Shown: positions 10,268 through 20,114, numbered from the stretch's first letter. The stretch is DNA of 64,000 nt from Pseudomonas viridiflava (GCF_900583165.1 NZ_UTKY01000095.1:1-64000), one strand, 5' to 3'. Notes: generated from the sequence alone by a model not told the origin. Numbers and translations are program-made.

Positions 10268-10702
10268 TCAGAACTTATCGAGCGTCTTGAACTTGGTCTC
10301 ACGCACCACTTCTTTGGGCTTATACGCACAATACCCCGGCCGCGGCCCGATCTTCGGGTGGTTGCGGCACGTATCCGGACGCTTGTCATAAATAGTGCAG
10401 AAGCGCGTCTTACGATCCAGGAACAGGCAATCATTATTGCTCATGCGCTGCAGGGTAAAAATCTCGGATTTGGAATTGAAGCGCTCGACGATGCCTTCCT
10501 TCTGCAACCGCTTGGCGATGTTCTTCGCCGGGTCGCCCAGCTCGAATTCATCGACCAGGCCGATGCGGATCAGGTCCTTGACCTTCACTTCAACCGGCAG
10601 CGTGCAGCAGCTGGACACGCAGCCACCGCACATATGCGCGGAATATTTCTGCCACGTTTCGAGACGGTCGAGTTCCGCGGCGGCGATCAATTGAGGCTTC
10701 AT
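10268..10702 (-). CDS. YkgJ/YcgN-type cysteine-cluster protein
   Basis: 144 residues. Eight cysteines in the order C-x2-C-x3-CC (in HMCGGCVSSCC), then C in NNDCLFLD, C in RFCTIYDKRP, C in DTCRNHP and C in GYCAYKP match the CxxCxxxCC zinc/Fe-S cluster family annotated as YkgJ (UPF0153). The biochemical role is unknown. The start at 10702 (MKPQLIAAAEL) has GGAA upstream; an in-frame extension of 47 codons to 10843 shows no family similarity. It is isolated, between a REPIN and divergent glgP. Confidence 0.85.
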   Translation of the reverse strand: MKPQLIAAAELDRLETWQKYSAHMCGGCVSSCCTLPVEVKVKDLIRIGLVDEFELGDPAKNIAKRLQKEGIVERFNSKSEIFTLQRMSNNDCLFLDRKTRFCTIYDKRPDTCRNHPKIGPRPGYCAYKPKEVVRETKFKTLDKF

Positions 10703-10942
10703 CAGGGTTCCAAAAGGTGGGGCTGTATCCGGGCGCGCGATCATACCGGGATTGGTGATTTTTTGAACAATATTTTCAGGGTTTCGGCCAGAAGGTGCGC
10801 TTGCCTCAAAAGCAGGCACGGCCAATGCATCAAAACCCCGCAAAGGTAAATGCGTTAAAAAAGTGCCGAACCAGAGCGGTCACCGTCTGTCAGACCGTCT
10901 AGGCTCTAGCAACTCCTTCTATCTCGCCCGAGGTCGCAATTG

Positions 10943-13393
10943 ATGTCTCAGGAACCACTTGCACGAGAAGCAGAGGTAGCCGCATTTCGCGATGCCGTCT
11001 TGACCAAACTCACCTATGCGGTGGGCAAGGACCCCGATCACGCCTTCGACCACGACTGGTTCGAAGCCATTGCCCTGGCCGCCCGCGACCAGATGGTCGA
11101 TCACTGGATGGACCACACGCGGCGCATTTACCGCAAGGGCCAGAAGCGGGTGTATTACCTGTCCCTGGAATTCCTGATCGGGCGTTTGCTCTACGACAGC
11201 CTGAGCAACCTCGGCGTACTGGAGATCGCCCGCGATGCCCTCTCGGAGCTGGGTGTCGACCTCGAGCGCATCCGCCTGCTGGAGCCCGATGCGGCGCTCG
11301 GCAACGGTGGCCTCGGCCGCCTGGCGGCGTGCTTTATGGAAAGCATGTCGACCCTGGGCGTTGCCGGTCACGGCTACGGCATCCGTTATGAACATGGCTT
11401 GTTCCGCCAGGCGATTGTCGATGGCTGGCAACAGGAGCAGACCGAGCACTGGCTGGATTTCGGTAACCCCTGGGAGTTTGAACGCCCTGAAGTGGTGTAC
11501 CCCATCGGCTTTGGCGGCAGTGTCGAAACCAAGCCTGACGATTCCGGCAAGCTTATTCAGGTATGGACGCCCAACGAAACCGTGCGCGCTATTGCCTACG
11601 ACACCCCGGTGGTCGGCTGGCGTGGCGCCAGCGTTAACACCTTGCGGCTGTGGCGTGCCCGCGCCGTGGAAGACCTGCATCTGGAGCGCTTCAACGCCGG
11701 TGACCATTTGGGCGCCGTCGCCGAAGTGGCCCGTGCCGAAAGCATCTCCCGAGTGCTTTACCCGGCCGACAGCACCGAAGCGGGGCAGGAGCTGCGCCTG
11801 CGCCAGGAATACTTTTTTGTCGCCGCCTCGCTGCAAGACCTGATACGCCGCCACAAAAACATGCACGGCTCAGTGCTGAGCCTGGGCGAGCATGCCGCGA
11901 TCCAGCTCAACGACACCCACCCGTCCATTGCCGTGGCCGAGTTGATGCGCCAGTTGGTGGACTTGCACGATATCCCTTGGGATGCCGCATGGGATGTCAC
12001 CGTTGAAACCCTGTCCTACACCAACCACACCCTGCTGCCCGAAGCCTTGGAAACCTGGCCGGTCGGCCTGATGGAGCGCATGCTGCCCCGGCACATGCAG
12101 ATCATTTACCTGATCAACGCCCAGCATATCGACTCGCTACGAGCCAAAGGCATCCACGATTTTGATGTGCTGCGCGCTGTGTCGCTGATCGAAGAAGACA
12201 ATGGCCGCCGCGTGCGCATGGGTAACCTGGCGTTCCTCGGTTCCCACAGCGTCAACGGTGTGTCCGGCCTGCACACACAGCTGATGCGCAGTACGGTGTT
12301 CTCCGAATTGCATAAGTTGTACCCGGAGCGCATCAATAACAAAACCAACGGCATCACCTTCCGCCGCTGGCTATACCAGGCCAACCCCAAACTCACCAAC
12401 ATGTTGGTGGAAGCCCTCGGCCCGGACATCCTCGACAAGCCCGAACAGCGCCTGATCGAGCTTGAACCGTTCGCCGAGAAACAGGCGTTCCGCAAAGCGT
12501 TCGCCGACCAGCGTCTGCACAGCAAGCGTGCACTGGCAGACATCATCCACGAGCGCCTGGGCATCTCGGTGAACCCGGCGGCGATGTTCGACGTGCAGGT
12601 CAAACGTATCCACGAGTACAAGCGCCAACTGCTCAACCTGCTGCACACCGTGGCGTTGTACCAGGCGATCCGTGCCGAGCCGGGCACCGACTGGGTGCCA
12701 CGAGTGAAAATCTTCTCGGGCAAGGCGGCGGCCAGTTATCACCAGGCCAAGTTGATCATCAAGTTGACCAACGACATCGCTCGCACCGTCAACAACGACC
12801 CCACCGTGCGCGGCTTGCTCAAGGTGGTGTTCCTGCCCAACTACAACGTCAGCCTGGCGGAAAGCATCATCCCAGCGGCGGACTTGTCGGAGCAGATCTC
12901 CACCGCAGGCTTCGAAGCTTCGGGCACCAGCAACATGAAGTTCGGCCTCAACGGCGCGCTGACCATCGGCACCATGGACGGCGCCAACGTGGAAATGCAC
13001 GAACGCGTCGGCGCCGAGCATATGTTTATCTTCGGCCTTAGTGCCCAGCAGGTGGAAGCCCGCAAGCACGCCGGTGAGTTCAACGCAGGTCAGGATATTG
13101 CTGCGTCTCATCGCCTCAATGATGTGTTGCAAGCGATTCGCGGCGGGGTGTTCTCGCCGGATGATCCTGGCCGCTATGTGGGGCTCATTGACGGGTTGAT
13201 CGACTACGACCGCTTTCTGGTGTGTGCCGACTTCGATTCCTACTGGGATGCCCAGGCGCGGGTCGAAGCGCACTGGCATGACTCCAAGGCGTGGTGGCGT
13301 TCGGCGGTGCTGAATACTTCGCGGATGGGTTGGTTCAGTTCCGACCGCACGATCCGCGAATACGCCACCGAGATCTGGAAAGCCCTGGAGTAG
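10943..13393 (+). CDS. glgP: Glycogen/maltodextrin phosphorylase
   Basis: 816 residues, normal for GT35 family phosphorylases. It releases glucose-1-phosphate from glycogen or maltodextrin using PLP as cofactor. Visible: GNGGLGRLAACFMES, the HLNDTHPS-equivalent IQLNDTHPSIAV, RIHEYKRQLLN and the PLP-lysine region EASGTSNMKFGLNGALTIGT. ATG 10943 is preferred; it directly follows an in-frame TTG at 10940, and GAGG lies about 10 nt upstream. It stands alone, followed by a REPIN. The preceding gap (10703-10942) has no recognisable gene and probably holds its promoter. Confidence 0.95.
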   Translation: MSQEPLAREAEVAAFRDAVLTKLTYAVGKDPDHAFDHDWFEAIALAARDQMVDHWMDHTRRIYRKGQKRVYYLSLEFLIGRLLYDSLSNLGVLEIARDALSELGVDLERIRLLEPDAALGNGGLGRLAACFMESMSTLGVAGHGYGIRYEHGLFRQAIVDGWQQEQTEHWLDFGNPWEFERPEVVYPIGFGGSVETKPDDSGKLIQVWTPNETVRAIAYDTPVVGWRGASVNTLRLWRARAVEDLHLERFNAGDHLGAVAEVARAESISRVLYPADSTEAGQELRLRQEYFFVAASLQDLIRRHKNMHGSVLSLGEHAAIQLNDTHPSIAVAELMRQLVDLHDIPWDAAWDVTVETLSYTNHTLLPEALETWPVGLMERMLPRHMQIIYLINAQHIDSLRAKGIHDFDVLRAVSLIEEDNGRRVRMGNLAFLGSHSVNGVSGLHTQLMRSTVFSELHKLYPERINNKTNGITFRRWLYQANPKLTNMLVEALGPDILDKPEQRLIELEPFAEKQAFRKAFADQRLHSKRALADIIHERLGISVNPAAMFDVQVKRIHEYKRQLLNLLHTVALYQAIRAEPGTDWVPRVKIFSGKAAASYHQAKLIIKLTNDIARTVNNDPTVRGLLKVVFLPNYNVSLAESIIPAADLSEQISTAGFEASGTSNMKFGLNGALTIGTMDGANVEMHERVGAEHMFIFGLSAQQVEARKHAGEFNAGQDIAASHRLNDVLQAIRGGVFSPDDPGRYVGLIDGLIDYDRFLVCADFDSYWDAQARVEAHWHDSKAWWRSAVLNTSRMGWFSSDRTIREYATEIWKALE

Positions 13394-13399
13394 ATCCCC

Positions 13400-13500
13400 T
13401 GTAGGAACGAGCTTGCTCGCGAAAGGCGTCAACGATACCGCGTGCTTTCTGATGTGACGCGGTATCTTTGCGTTCTTCGCGAGCAAGCTCGCTCCTACAG
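13400..13500. repeat. REPIN, S-type REP pair
   Basis: GTAGGAACGAGCTTGCTCG at the left is inverted as CGAGCAAGCTCGCTCCTAC at the right. The spacer is about 55 bp and contains its own dyad (GATACCGCG...CGCGGTATC). Lies between glgP and the DUF2339 gene. Confidence 0.85.
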
Positions 13501-13527
13501 CCCCGGTTTGCCTAGGGAATATCGACC

Positions 13528-16500
13528 ATGCAATGGATTTTCATGCTGATTGGCCTCGCGCTCGGCTGGACACTCGATGAGTCGTTCAGTGATGCGGGCG
13601 TCGGTGCGCTGTTGGGGCTTGGCATAGGCCAAGCCATTCGCCTGTCACAATTGGCGGCCCAAGCCCACAAACAGGCAGCTCAGCTGGAAACCACGCAAAA
13701 GGCGCTGATCGCGCTGGGTGACCGCTTGCGGCAACTGGAAGTGCCGGCGCCCACAAGCAGTGTCATTGTCGAACCTTCCATTCCCGAACCCATACCGGTC
13801 CCCAAGGCTCCCGACCTTGTCTGGGAGCTGCCTGGCGATTTGCAGCCCGAAGCGGTGGTCGCTGAGACCAGTCACCCGCTACCGGCGGATGTATGGGCCC
13901 CTGCCCCCAAACCGCATGTTGAACAACCTGCTACCCCCCGCGAACCCGACCTGGTGCAACGTGCCGTCAACGCTGCGCGCAACTGGCTGCTGGGCGGCAA
14001 TGCCGTGCTGCGGGTCGGTGTGGTGCTGTTGTTCCTTGGTCTGGCGTTCCTGCTGCGTTATGCCACCGAAGGCATGGTGGTGCCCATTGAGCTGCGCTAC
14101 GCCGGGGTTGCGGCGGCGGCCGTTGGCCTGCTGGGCTTGGGTTGGTGGCTGCGGCTGCGCAACGGCAGCTATGGCTTGATGCTGCAAGGCGCAGGCATTG
14201 CGGTGTTGTACCTCACGGTGTTTGCGGCGATGCGTTTGCACCCGCTGATTGATCCGGGAGCTGCGATGGGCTTGCTGGTTGCGGTCACGGTCTTTTCGGC
14301 GATCCTCGCGATCACTCAGGATGCACTGGCGCTGGCCTGTGCGGCGGCGCTGGGCGGTTTTGCAGCGCCGATTTTGGTGTCCACCGGCGCGGGTAGCCAT
14401 GTGGCGCTGTTCAGCTACTTTGCGCTGCTCAACGCTGGCATCCTCGCGATTGCCTGGTTCAAGGCATGGCGCCCGCTGAACGTGATCGGGTTTGTCGGCA
14501 CCTTTGGGATCGGCTTTGCCTGGGGCGCGCGTTCCTATACGCCGGAACTGCTGTGGAGCACCGAGCCGTTCCTAATGCTGTTCTTCGTGATGTACCTGGC
14601 CATCGGCCTTTTGTTCGCCCGCCGCAAACTGCTGGAGTCAGGTGAGGGCGACAGCCTGGGTGCGCAGTTGCGTAAGGGCGACTATGTCGACGGCACCTTA
14701 TTGTTCGGCCCGCCGCTGGTGGGGTTTGGCTTGCAGTTCGCGTTGGTTCAACACCTGGAATTCGCCGCTGCGTTCAGTGCGCTCGGCCTGGGGATCATTT
14801 ACATGGTGCTGGCCCGCGTGCTCAGCGGCGGGCGCGCGTTGCTGTTGGCGGAAACCTGCCTGGCCCTGGGCGTGATCTTCGCCAGCCTGGCGATCCCCTT
14901 GGGTCTGGACGCGCGCTGGACCGCAGCGGCGTGGGCGGTCGAAGGTGCCGGCATCTTCTGGCTCGGCATCCGCCAGCAGCGCACCGTTGCACGGGCGTTC
15001 GCTTTGTTGCTGCAACTGGGTTCGCTGCTCGCCTTCCTCAGTGAACTGCGCGATGGCCAGGACACCTTGCTGCAAGGCGCGCCCCTGGGGGCGCTGTTGC
15101 TGGGCGCGGCACTGCTGTTCAGTTTTTATCAAATACACAACACTGCGCCGGAACACACCCGGCGCTGGGAGCGCGTTGGCGCACCATGGCTCGCCGCCCT
15201 CGGCCTGGGCTGTGCTTACTTGCTGGCGCCGCTGCTATTTTCGACCCAAGGCAGCATCATCAGTTGGGCATTGGCGGGTCTTGCAACCCTGTGGGCAGGC
15301 CAGCGCATCGGTTCGCCTGCGCTGGTGCGCTGCGCTATCGCGGTGCAGGTGCTGGCCGGCGTGCTGTTTGCGCTTGACCCCGTGAACAACGCGTGGACAC
15401 CGCTGATCATCGCCTTGGCGGCCATGCTCGGCGCCTGGCGCTTGCCGCGTGGCCGTTTGTCCGAGGGTCTGCTCGCCTGGGGCGTGGCCTGGTGGGCGCT
15501 AGCAGTGATCATTGAAGTGTGGCGCATTGTTCCTGCGGCCTGGCATTCCCCGCTGTTGCTGCTCGCGGCGGCGCTGAGCGCGGTGATCTGGACGGTGCTG
15601 GCGCTGCGTTTGCGCTGGGCCGCCTTGGGCGTTGCCAGCACGTTGTTGATGCCCGCGGCAGGCTTGGTGTTGCTGGAGGCCTGGAGCGAGTACTACCACC
15701 CGGCGGCGCAGTTCGCCTGGCTGGCCTGGTTGGTGGTGTTCGCCGTGCATTTCATCTCGCTGCGGCGTTTGGCGACGTTGGTGCCCGAAAAAGTGTTGAG
15801 CGCTGCCCACGTGTTGGGCTGCTGGATGCTGATCGGCGTATTGGCGTTGGAACTGCGTTACGGCCTGATGTTGCTGTCGGATCACTACAACGCCTGGCGC
15901 TGGTTGGGTTGGGCGATTCTGCCCAGCCTGTATCTGGTGCTGGCTGCCACGCCGAGCAGCTGGCCTTGGCCGGTGTCGGCATATCGAAGGGAATACCGCG
16001 TTCTCGCTGCCTTGCCGTTGGCCGCACTGATGCTTGGCTGGTTCTGGCTGGCCAATACCTTCAGCGACGGCACGGCCGAGCCGCTGCCCTACGTACCGCT
16101 GCTCAACCCGTTGGATGTGGGCTTACTGTTTGCGCTTTTGGGCGTGTACCTGTGGGCACGCAGCGTTGCACCACAGCACGAACAGGTCGCCCAGGGTGTG
16201 GCGGGGCTCTCGCTGTTTGCGTTCTTCACGGCCTTGGTGATGCGCACTGCGCACCATTGGGGCGGCGTGCCGTTCCACCTGGATGCGTTGCTTGAGTCGA
16301 TGCTGGTGCAAGCCGGCCTGTCGATCGTGTGGACCTTGATCGCCCTGGGCCTGATGATCGGCGGTCACCTGCGGCATCGTCGCGAAGTGTGGCTGATCGG
16401 CGCCGCGCTGATTGCGGTGGTAGTAGCCAAGCTGTTTTTTGTCGAGTTGAGCAACCGTGGCGGGCTGGCGCGGATCGTGTCGTTTATCGGCGTGGGCGGG

Positions 16501-16572
16501 CTGTTGCTGGTGGTGGGTTACTTTGCACCGCTGCCGCCTAAGCGTGTTGAAGCTGAGGGAGCGTCTTCTTGA
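13528..16572 (+). CDS. DUF2339 polytopic inner-membrane protein
   Basis: 1014 residues. A short N-terminal hydrophobic segment, a coiled-coil-like region (about 45-75), a Pro-rich linker (about 75-150), then nearly continuous hydrophobic helices to the C terminus (roughly 20-25 membrane segments by eye). This is the layout of the DUF2339 family, whose function is not established. Its TGA overlaps the ATG of the next gene (TGATG at 16570-16574), so the two proteins are probably made together and may act together. A polymer export or envelope role is only a guess. Confidence 0.88.
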   Translation: MQWIFMLIGLALGWTLDESFSDAGVGALLGLGIGQAIRLSQLAAQAHKQAAQLETTQKALIALGDRLRQLEVPAPTSSVIVEPSIPEPIPVPKAPDLVWELPGDLQPEAVVAETSHPLPADVWAPAPKPHVEQPATPREPDLVQRAVNAARNWLLGGNAVLRVGVVLLFLGLAFLLRYATEGMVVPIELRYAGVAAAAVGLLGLGWWLRLRNGSYGLMLQGAGIAVLYLTVFAAMRLHPLIDPGAAMGLLVAVTVFSAILAITQDALALACAAALGGFAAPILVSTGAGSHVALFSYFALLNAGILAIAWFKAWRPLNVIGFVGTFGIGFAWGARSYTPELLWSTEPFLMLFFVMYLAIGLLFARRKLLESGEGDSLGAQLRKGDYVDGTLLFGPPLVGFGLQFALVQHLEFAAAFSALGLGIIYMVLARVLSGGRALLLAETCLALGVIFASLAIPLGLDARWTAAAWAVEGAGIFWLGIRQQRTVARAFALLLQLGSLLAFLSELRDGQDTLLQGAPLGALLLGAALLFSFYQIHNTAPEHTRRWERVGAPWLAALGLGCAYLLAPLLFSTQGSIISWALAGLATLWAGQRIGSPALVRCAIAVQVLAGVLFALDPVNNAWTPLIIALAAMLGAWRLPRGRLSEGLLAWGVAWWALAVIIEVWRIVPAAWHSPLLLLAAALSAVIWTVLALRLRWAALGVASTLLMPAAGLVLLEAWSEYYHPAAQFAWLAWLVVFAVHFISLRRLATLVPEKVLSAAHVLGCWMLIGVLALELRYGLMLLSDHYNAWRWLGWAILPSLYLVLAATPSSWPWPVSAYRREYRVLAALPLAALMLGWFWLANTFSDGTAEPLPYVPLLNPLDVGLLFALLGVYLWARSVAPQHEQVAQGVAGLSLFAFFTALVMRTAHHWGGVPFHLDALLESMLVQAGLSIVWTLIALGLMIGGHLRHRREVWLIGAALIAVVVAKLFFVELSNRGGLARIVSFIGVGGLLLVVGYFAPLPPKRVEAEGASS

Positions 16573-17921
16573 TGGGCAAGCTGATTCTGAGTGGGTTGGC
16601 GTTATGGGTGATGGGTTCGGCGGCCGGCGCTCAAGAAGGTCCTGCGGACTTTGCCACCCAGGTTCCGCTGGCCGTGAGTGGCAATGGCCCTTGGTATCGT
16701 TTGGAGTTGCCATTGGCGGTGCAGTTGAGCGCCCATCAGGCCGATCTCAGTGACGTGCGCGTTTTCAACGCGGCGGGTGAGCCCCAGGCCTATTCGCTGT
16801 CGCGCCAGGTTTCACCGCGCACCGAAAGCCGCAACGTCACTGAGGTGAAGTGGTTCCCGCTGTACGCCGCCGATACGCAGCAAGCGTTGCCGGGGGTGGT
16901 GATGAAATCCACTGCCGAAGGCACTTTGCTGGAGGTTCGCCCGTCCTCGGTCAAGAGCCAGCAAGTACTGCGCGGCTGGGTGCTGGATGCCAGTGCGATC
17001 AAGGCGCCGTTGCAGCAGCTGACCCTCGACTGGAGCCATGAGCAGGACGGTTTCCAGCGTTTCAGCATTGAGGCCAGCGACGACTTGCAGCACTGGCAAG
17101 CCTGGGGCGGTGGGCAAGTGGCGCGCCTGTCATTTGCCGACGAGCGGGTAGAGCAGCATGACGTGAGCTTGCCGGGCCAATCCGCACGTTATCTGCGCCT
17201 GGTGTGGCAGGGGCAGGGGGCACCGTTGCTGACGTCGGCCAAGCTGGCGAGTGCGACCCGTACCAGCCTGCCGATGCCGTTGGTGTGGTCGCAGCCGCTT
17301 GCGGGCGCGCGCCTCAAAGCGGGCGAGTACAGCTGGCAGTTGCCCACCGGCTTGAATATCGAGCGCCTGCGCATCGAGTTGAAGCAGCCCAACACGCTGG
17401 CGCCGGTGACGTTGTCTGGTCGTCGCGACAGCAAGCAGGCCTGGCAGCCGTTGAGCAATGGCCTGCTGTATCGCCTAACCCAAAATGGCCAGGACGTGGT
17501 GCAGGATGAGTTGCAGCTACCGGGCCAGGCCGTTAGCGAACTGAAGCTGCAGGTCGACGAGCGCGGCGGTGGCCTGGGTGTTGAGGCGCCGGCGCTGCGG
17601 TTTGCCGTGCGCGTCACGCAGCTGGTGTTCCTGGCGCGGGGCGAACCGCCGTTTACCCTGGCGCTGGGTAATGCGTCGGCCAAGGCAGCCAGTCTGCCGC
17701 TGTCCACCCTGATTCCTGACTACAGCGCGGAGCGTCTCAAGGCCTTGGGGCAGGCGAGGGTAGAGGGAGAAGTCGCGGCCAACTTATCCGTCGCTGCAGC
17801 AGCCAAGGATGCCGGGCTAGACTGGAAAAAGCTCGGGCTTTGGGCTGTGCTCCTGCTGGGCGTGGCGGTGCTGGGGGCCATGGCCTACAGTTTGTTGCGC
17901 AAACCCCAGGGCAAACCGTGA
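16572..17921 (+). CDS. DUF3999 membrane-anchored exported protein
   Basis: 449 residues. N-terminal signal peptide (MGKLILSGLALWVMGSAAGA), a long periplasmic part made mostly of beta-type sequence resembling two galactose-binding-like modules (for example RFSIEASDDLQHWQAW), and one C-terminal membrane helix (LGLWAVLLLGVAVLGAMAYSLL) followed by a short basic tail. It matches the DUF3999 family that accompanies DUF2339 genes. Start ATG 16572 overlaps the previous stop; an in-frame TTG lies directly before it. Function unknown; a carbohydrate-binding accessory of the DUF2339 protein is an inference. Confidence 0.85.
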   Translation: MGKLILSGLALWVMGSAAGAQEGPADFATQVPLAVSGNGPWYRLELPLAVQLSAHQADLSDVRVFNAAGEPQAYSLSRQVSPRTESRNVTEVKWFPLYAADTQQALPGVVMKSTAEGTLLEVRPSSVKSQQVLRGWVLDASAIKAPLQQLTLDWSHEQDGFQRFSIEASDDLQHWQAWGGGQVARLSFADERVEQHDVSLPGQSARYLRLVWQGQGAPLLTSAKLASATRTSLPMPLVWSQPLAGARLKAGEYSWQLPTGLNIERLRIELKQPNTLAPVTLSGRRDSKQAWQPLSNGLLYRLTQNGQDVVQDELQLPGQAVSELKLQVDERGGGLGVEAPALRFAVRVTQLVFLARGEPPFTLALGNASAKAASLPLSTLIPDYSAERLKALGQARVEGEVAANLSVAAAAKDAGLDWKKLGLWAVLLLGVAVLGAMAYSLLRKPQGKP

Positions 17922-18017
17922 ACTCTATTGGCGTTAAATCCTCTGATTAGAGGAAATCAGCCCCGACTCGCGCTAAACTGCGCGGGTTTTCAAGCCCCCC
18001 ATTCTCCGGAGCCTTAC

Positions 18018-19028
18018 ATGTCCCGCGTTACCTTGAGTCGCTATTTGATTGAGCAGACCCGCAGCAACAACACGCCTGCCGATCTGCGCTTCCTTATCGA
18101 AGTGGTGGCGCGTGCCTGCAAGGAAATCAGCCACGCCGTGTCCAAAGGCGCACTGGGCGGTGTCCTGGGCAGCATGGGCACTGAAAACGTACAGGGCGAA
18201 GTGCAGAAGAAACTCGACGTGATCTCCAACGAGATCCTGCTCGAAGCCAACGAATGGGGCGGTCACCTGGCCGGCATGGCGTCTGAAGAAATGGACAATG
18301 CCTACCAGATCCCGGGTAAATACCCGAAAGGCGCGTACCTGCTGGTATTCGATCCACTGGACGGTTCGTCCAACATCGACATCAATGCCCCAGTCGGCAC
18401 CATCTTCTCGGTGCTGCGTTGCCCGAACGAGTACCTGAGCCAGAACGAAGCCTTGAACGAAAAGGCCTTCCTGCAGCCAGGCACTGAGCAAGTCGCTGCC
18501 GGCTACGCGATCTACGGCCCACAGACCATGCTCGTACTGACCCTGGGCGACGGCGTCAAAGGCTTCACCCTCGACCGCGAAATGGGCAGCTTCGTACTGA
18601 CCCACGAAGACATCACCATTCCTGCCTCCACCCAGGAATTTGCTATCAACATGTCCAACCAGCGTCACTGGGAAGAGCCGGTGACCCGCTATGTTGGCGA
18701 GCTGATGGCCGGTGAAGAAGGCCCGCTGAAGAAAAACTTCAACATGCGCTGGGTGGCGGCGATGGTGGCTGACGTGCACCGTATCCTGACCCGTGGTGGC
18801 CTGTTCATGTACCCACGTGACAGCCGCGAGCCGTCCAAGCCAGGCAAACTGCGCCTGATGTACGAAGCCAACCCGATGTCGTTCCTGGTGGAACAGGCGG
18901 GCGGCGCGTCCACTGACGGCCACCAGCGTATCCTCGATATCCAGCCCGAAGGCCTGCACCAGCGTGTGGCGGTGTTCCTGGGTTCGAAGGAAGAAGTTGA
19001 GCGTGTCACGGCCTACCACAAGGCATAA
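18018..19028 (+). CDS. fbp: Fructose-1,6-bisphosphatase class I
   Basis: 336 residues. It hydrolyses fructose-1,6-bisphosphate to fructose-6-phosphate in gluconeogenesis, in the cytosol. The Li-sensitive phosphatase metal motif is seen as [12 protein letters not shown]; also EEMDNAY upstream of it and [11 protein letters not shown] and [17 protein letters not shown] near the C terminus. The start at 18018 ([10 protein letters not shown]) has GGAG 9 nt upstream; an upstream open extension to 17928 is not family sequence. Monocistronic, with a terminator about 50 bp downstream. Confidence 0.97.
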   Translation: MSRVTLSRYLIEQTRSNNTPADLRFLIEVVARACKEISHAVSKGALGGVLGSMGTENVQGEVQKKLDVISNEILLEANEWGGHLAGMASEEMDNAYQIPGKYPKGAYLLVFDPLDGSSNIDINAPVGTIFSVLRCPNEYLSQNEALNEKAFLQPGTEQVAAGYAIYGPQTMLVLTLGDGVKGFTLDREMGSFVLTHEDITIPASTQEFAINMSNQRHWEEPVTRYVGELMAGEEGPLKKNFNMRWVAAMVADVHRILTRGGLFMYPRDSREPSKPGKLRLMYEANPMSFLVEQAGGASTDGHQRILDIQPEGLHQRVAVFLGSKEEVERVTAYHKA

Positions 19029-19078
19029 CGTGCGGCGATAGGTTATCGCTGTTGTTGTGAGCCGTATCACTCTTGAAG

Positions 19079-19117
19079 AAGCCCCGAAACGTTTCAGCGT
19101 TTTCGGGGCTTTTTTGT
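19079..19117 (+). terminator. Rho-independent terminator of fbp
   Basis: AAGCCCCGAAA (19079-19089) pairs with TTTCGGGGCTT, followed by a T run. About 50 bp after the fbp stop. Confidence 0.9.
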
Positions 19118-19204
19118 TTTTGTTCGTCGGGAACCAGACACCTCTTTTCCCTTCTAAGCTTCTGGCAGATACCCACGCTGCTTCGTCCCTCCAGGAGTTT
19201 TTCC

Positions 19205-19459
19205 ATGTCGTTACGCCGTCTCGCTTTGCTGACTTTTTGCGTGCTGTTGGCCGCTTGCAGCAAGGTCAATCAAGAAAACTACGCAAAACTCTCGGCTGGC
19301 ATGGCCAAGACTGAGGTGGAGTCGTTGCTGGGCCAGCCAACTGATTGTTCCGGCGCGTTGGGCATGTCCAGCTGCACCTGGGGCGATAAAACCAGCTTTA
19401 TCAGCGTGCAATATGCCGGTGACAAGGTTCTGATGTTTTCCGGGCAAGGCCTGAAGTAA
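19205..19459 (+). CDS. Small lipoprotein of the SmpA/OmlA (BamE-like) fold
   Basis: 84 residues. Signal peptide with lipobox LLAAC (Cys18 lipidated). The mature part reads YAKLSAGMAKTEVESLLGQP, the helix pair typical of the SmpA/OmlA fold, followed by SSCTWGDKTSFISVQYAGDKV, a small beta sheet. Related short lipoproteins are annotated as BamE-like or DUF3862. The ATG at 19205 has AGGAG 8 nt upstream. It is followed after 30 bp by the lipocalin gene, so the two form a small lipoprotein operon. Role unknown; not BamE itself, which is longer. Confidence 0.82.
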   Translation: MSLRRLALLTFCVLLAACSKVNQENYAKLSAGMAKTEVESLLGQPTDCSGALGMSSCTWGDKTSFISVQYAGDKVLMFSGQGLK

Positions 19460-19489
19460 ACCGGGGCGTCAGCCTGCGGGAGAAGAAGA

Positions 19490-20059
19490 ATGATGCGTTT
19501 TGTTTTATACCTCTGCGCCAGCCTGTTTTTGGCGGGCTGCGCCAGCCATTCTGGCGATGATCTGCAACCCAAGACTGCCGGCAGCGTCAATCTCAAGCGT
19601 TACCAGGGCACCTGGTATGAGTTGGCGCGATTACCGATGTACTTCCAGCGCAACTGCGCGCAGTCCGAAGCCCGTTACACGCTGTTGCCCGATGGCGACA
19701 TGTCAGTGTTCAACCGCTGCCTGACGACCGAGTGGAAGTGGGAAGAGGCCAAGGGCACCGCCACGGCGCAAGTGCCGGGCAAGACCGATAAGCTCTGGGT
19801 GGAATTCAATAACTGGTTCACCGCACTGCTGCCGGGCGTCGCCAAGGGCGATTACTGGGTGCTGTACGTCAGCGATGACTACAAGACCGCTATTGTGGGC
19901 AGCCCGAGCCGGCGCTACATGTGGATCTTGTCACGCACGCCGACGGTCAGCGCCGATACTCGCGAAGACTTGCTGAGCCGGGCGCGACAGCAGGGGTATG
20001 ACACGACTCGGTTGATCTGGCGTACGTCGGACAAGCAGATGGCCAAAACCTCGCAATAG
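19490..20059 (+). CDS. blc: Outer-membrane lipoprotein Blc (bacterial lipocalin)
   Basis: 189 residues. Signal with lipobox LAGC (Cys16). The mature protein begins the lipocalin barrel with RYQGTWYELARLPMYFQRNC, the Gly-x-Trp signature, and later shows YWVLYVSDDYKTAIVGSPSR and LWILSRTP-like sequence (YMWILSRTPTVS). Lipocalins of this type bind fatty acids or lysophospholipids at the outer membrane. Two adjacent ATG codons (19490, 19493) are both possible. A REP-derived hairpin 20 bp downstream probably terminates it. Confidence 0.92.
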   Translation: MMRFVLYLCASLFLAGCASHSGDDLQPKTAGSVNLKRYQGTWYELARLPMYFQRNCAQSEARYTLLPDGDMSVFNRCLTTEWKWEEAKGTATAQVPGKTDKLWVEFNNWFTALLPGVAKGDYWVLYVSDDYKTAIVGSPSRRYMWILSRTPTVSADTREDLLSRARQQGYDTTRLIWRTSDKQMAKTSQ

Positions 20060-20078
20060 TCCTGAGTCAACCGGGATC

Positions 20079-20114
20079 AAAATGTGGGAGGGGGTTTGCC
20101 CCCTCCCACATTTT
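20079..20114. terminator. REP-derived terminator between blc and hutF
   Basis: AAAATGTGGGAGGGGG (20079-20094), loop TTTG, then its perfect 16-bp complement (20099-20114). It is a single G-type REP core folded back on itself, with A and T tails at the ends. The hutF stop codon begins at the next base (20115), and blc ends at 20059, so it can terminate both convergent genes. Confidence 0.85.
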
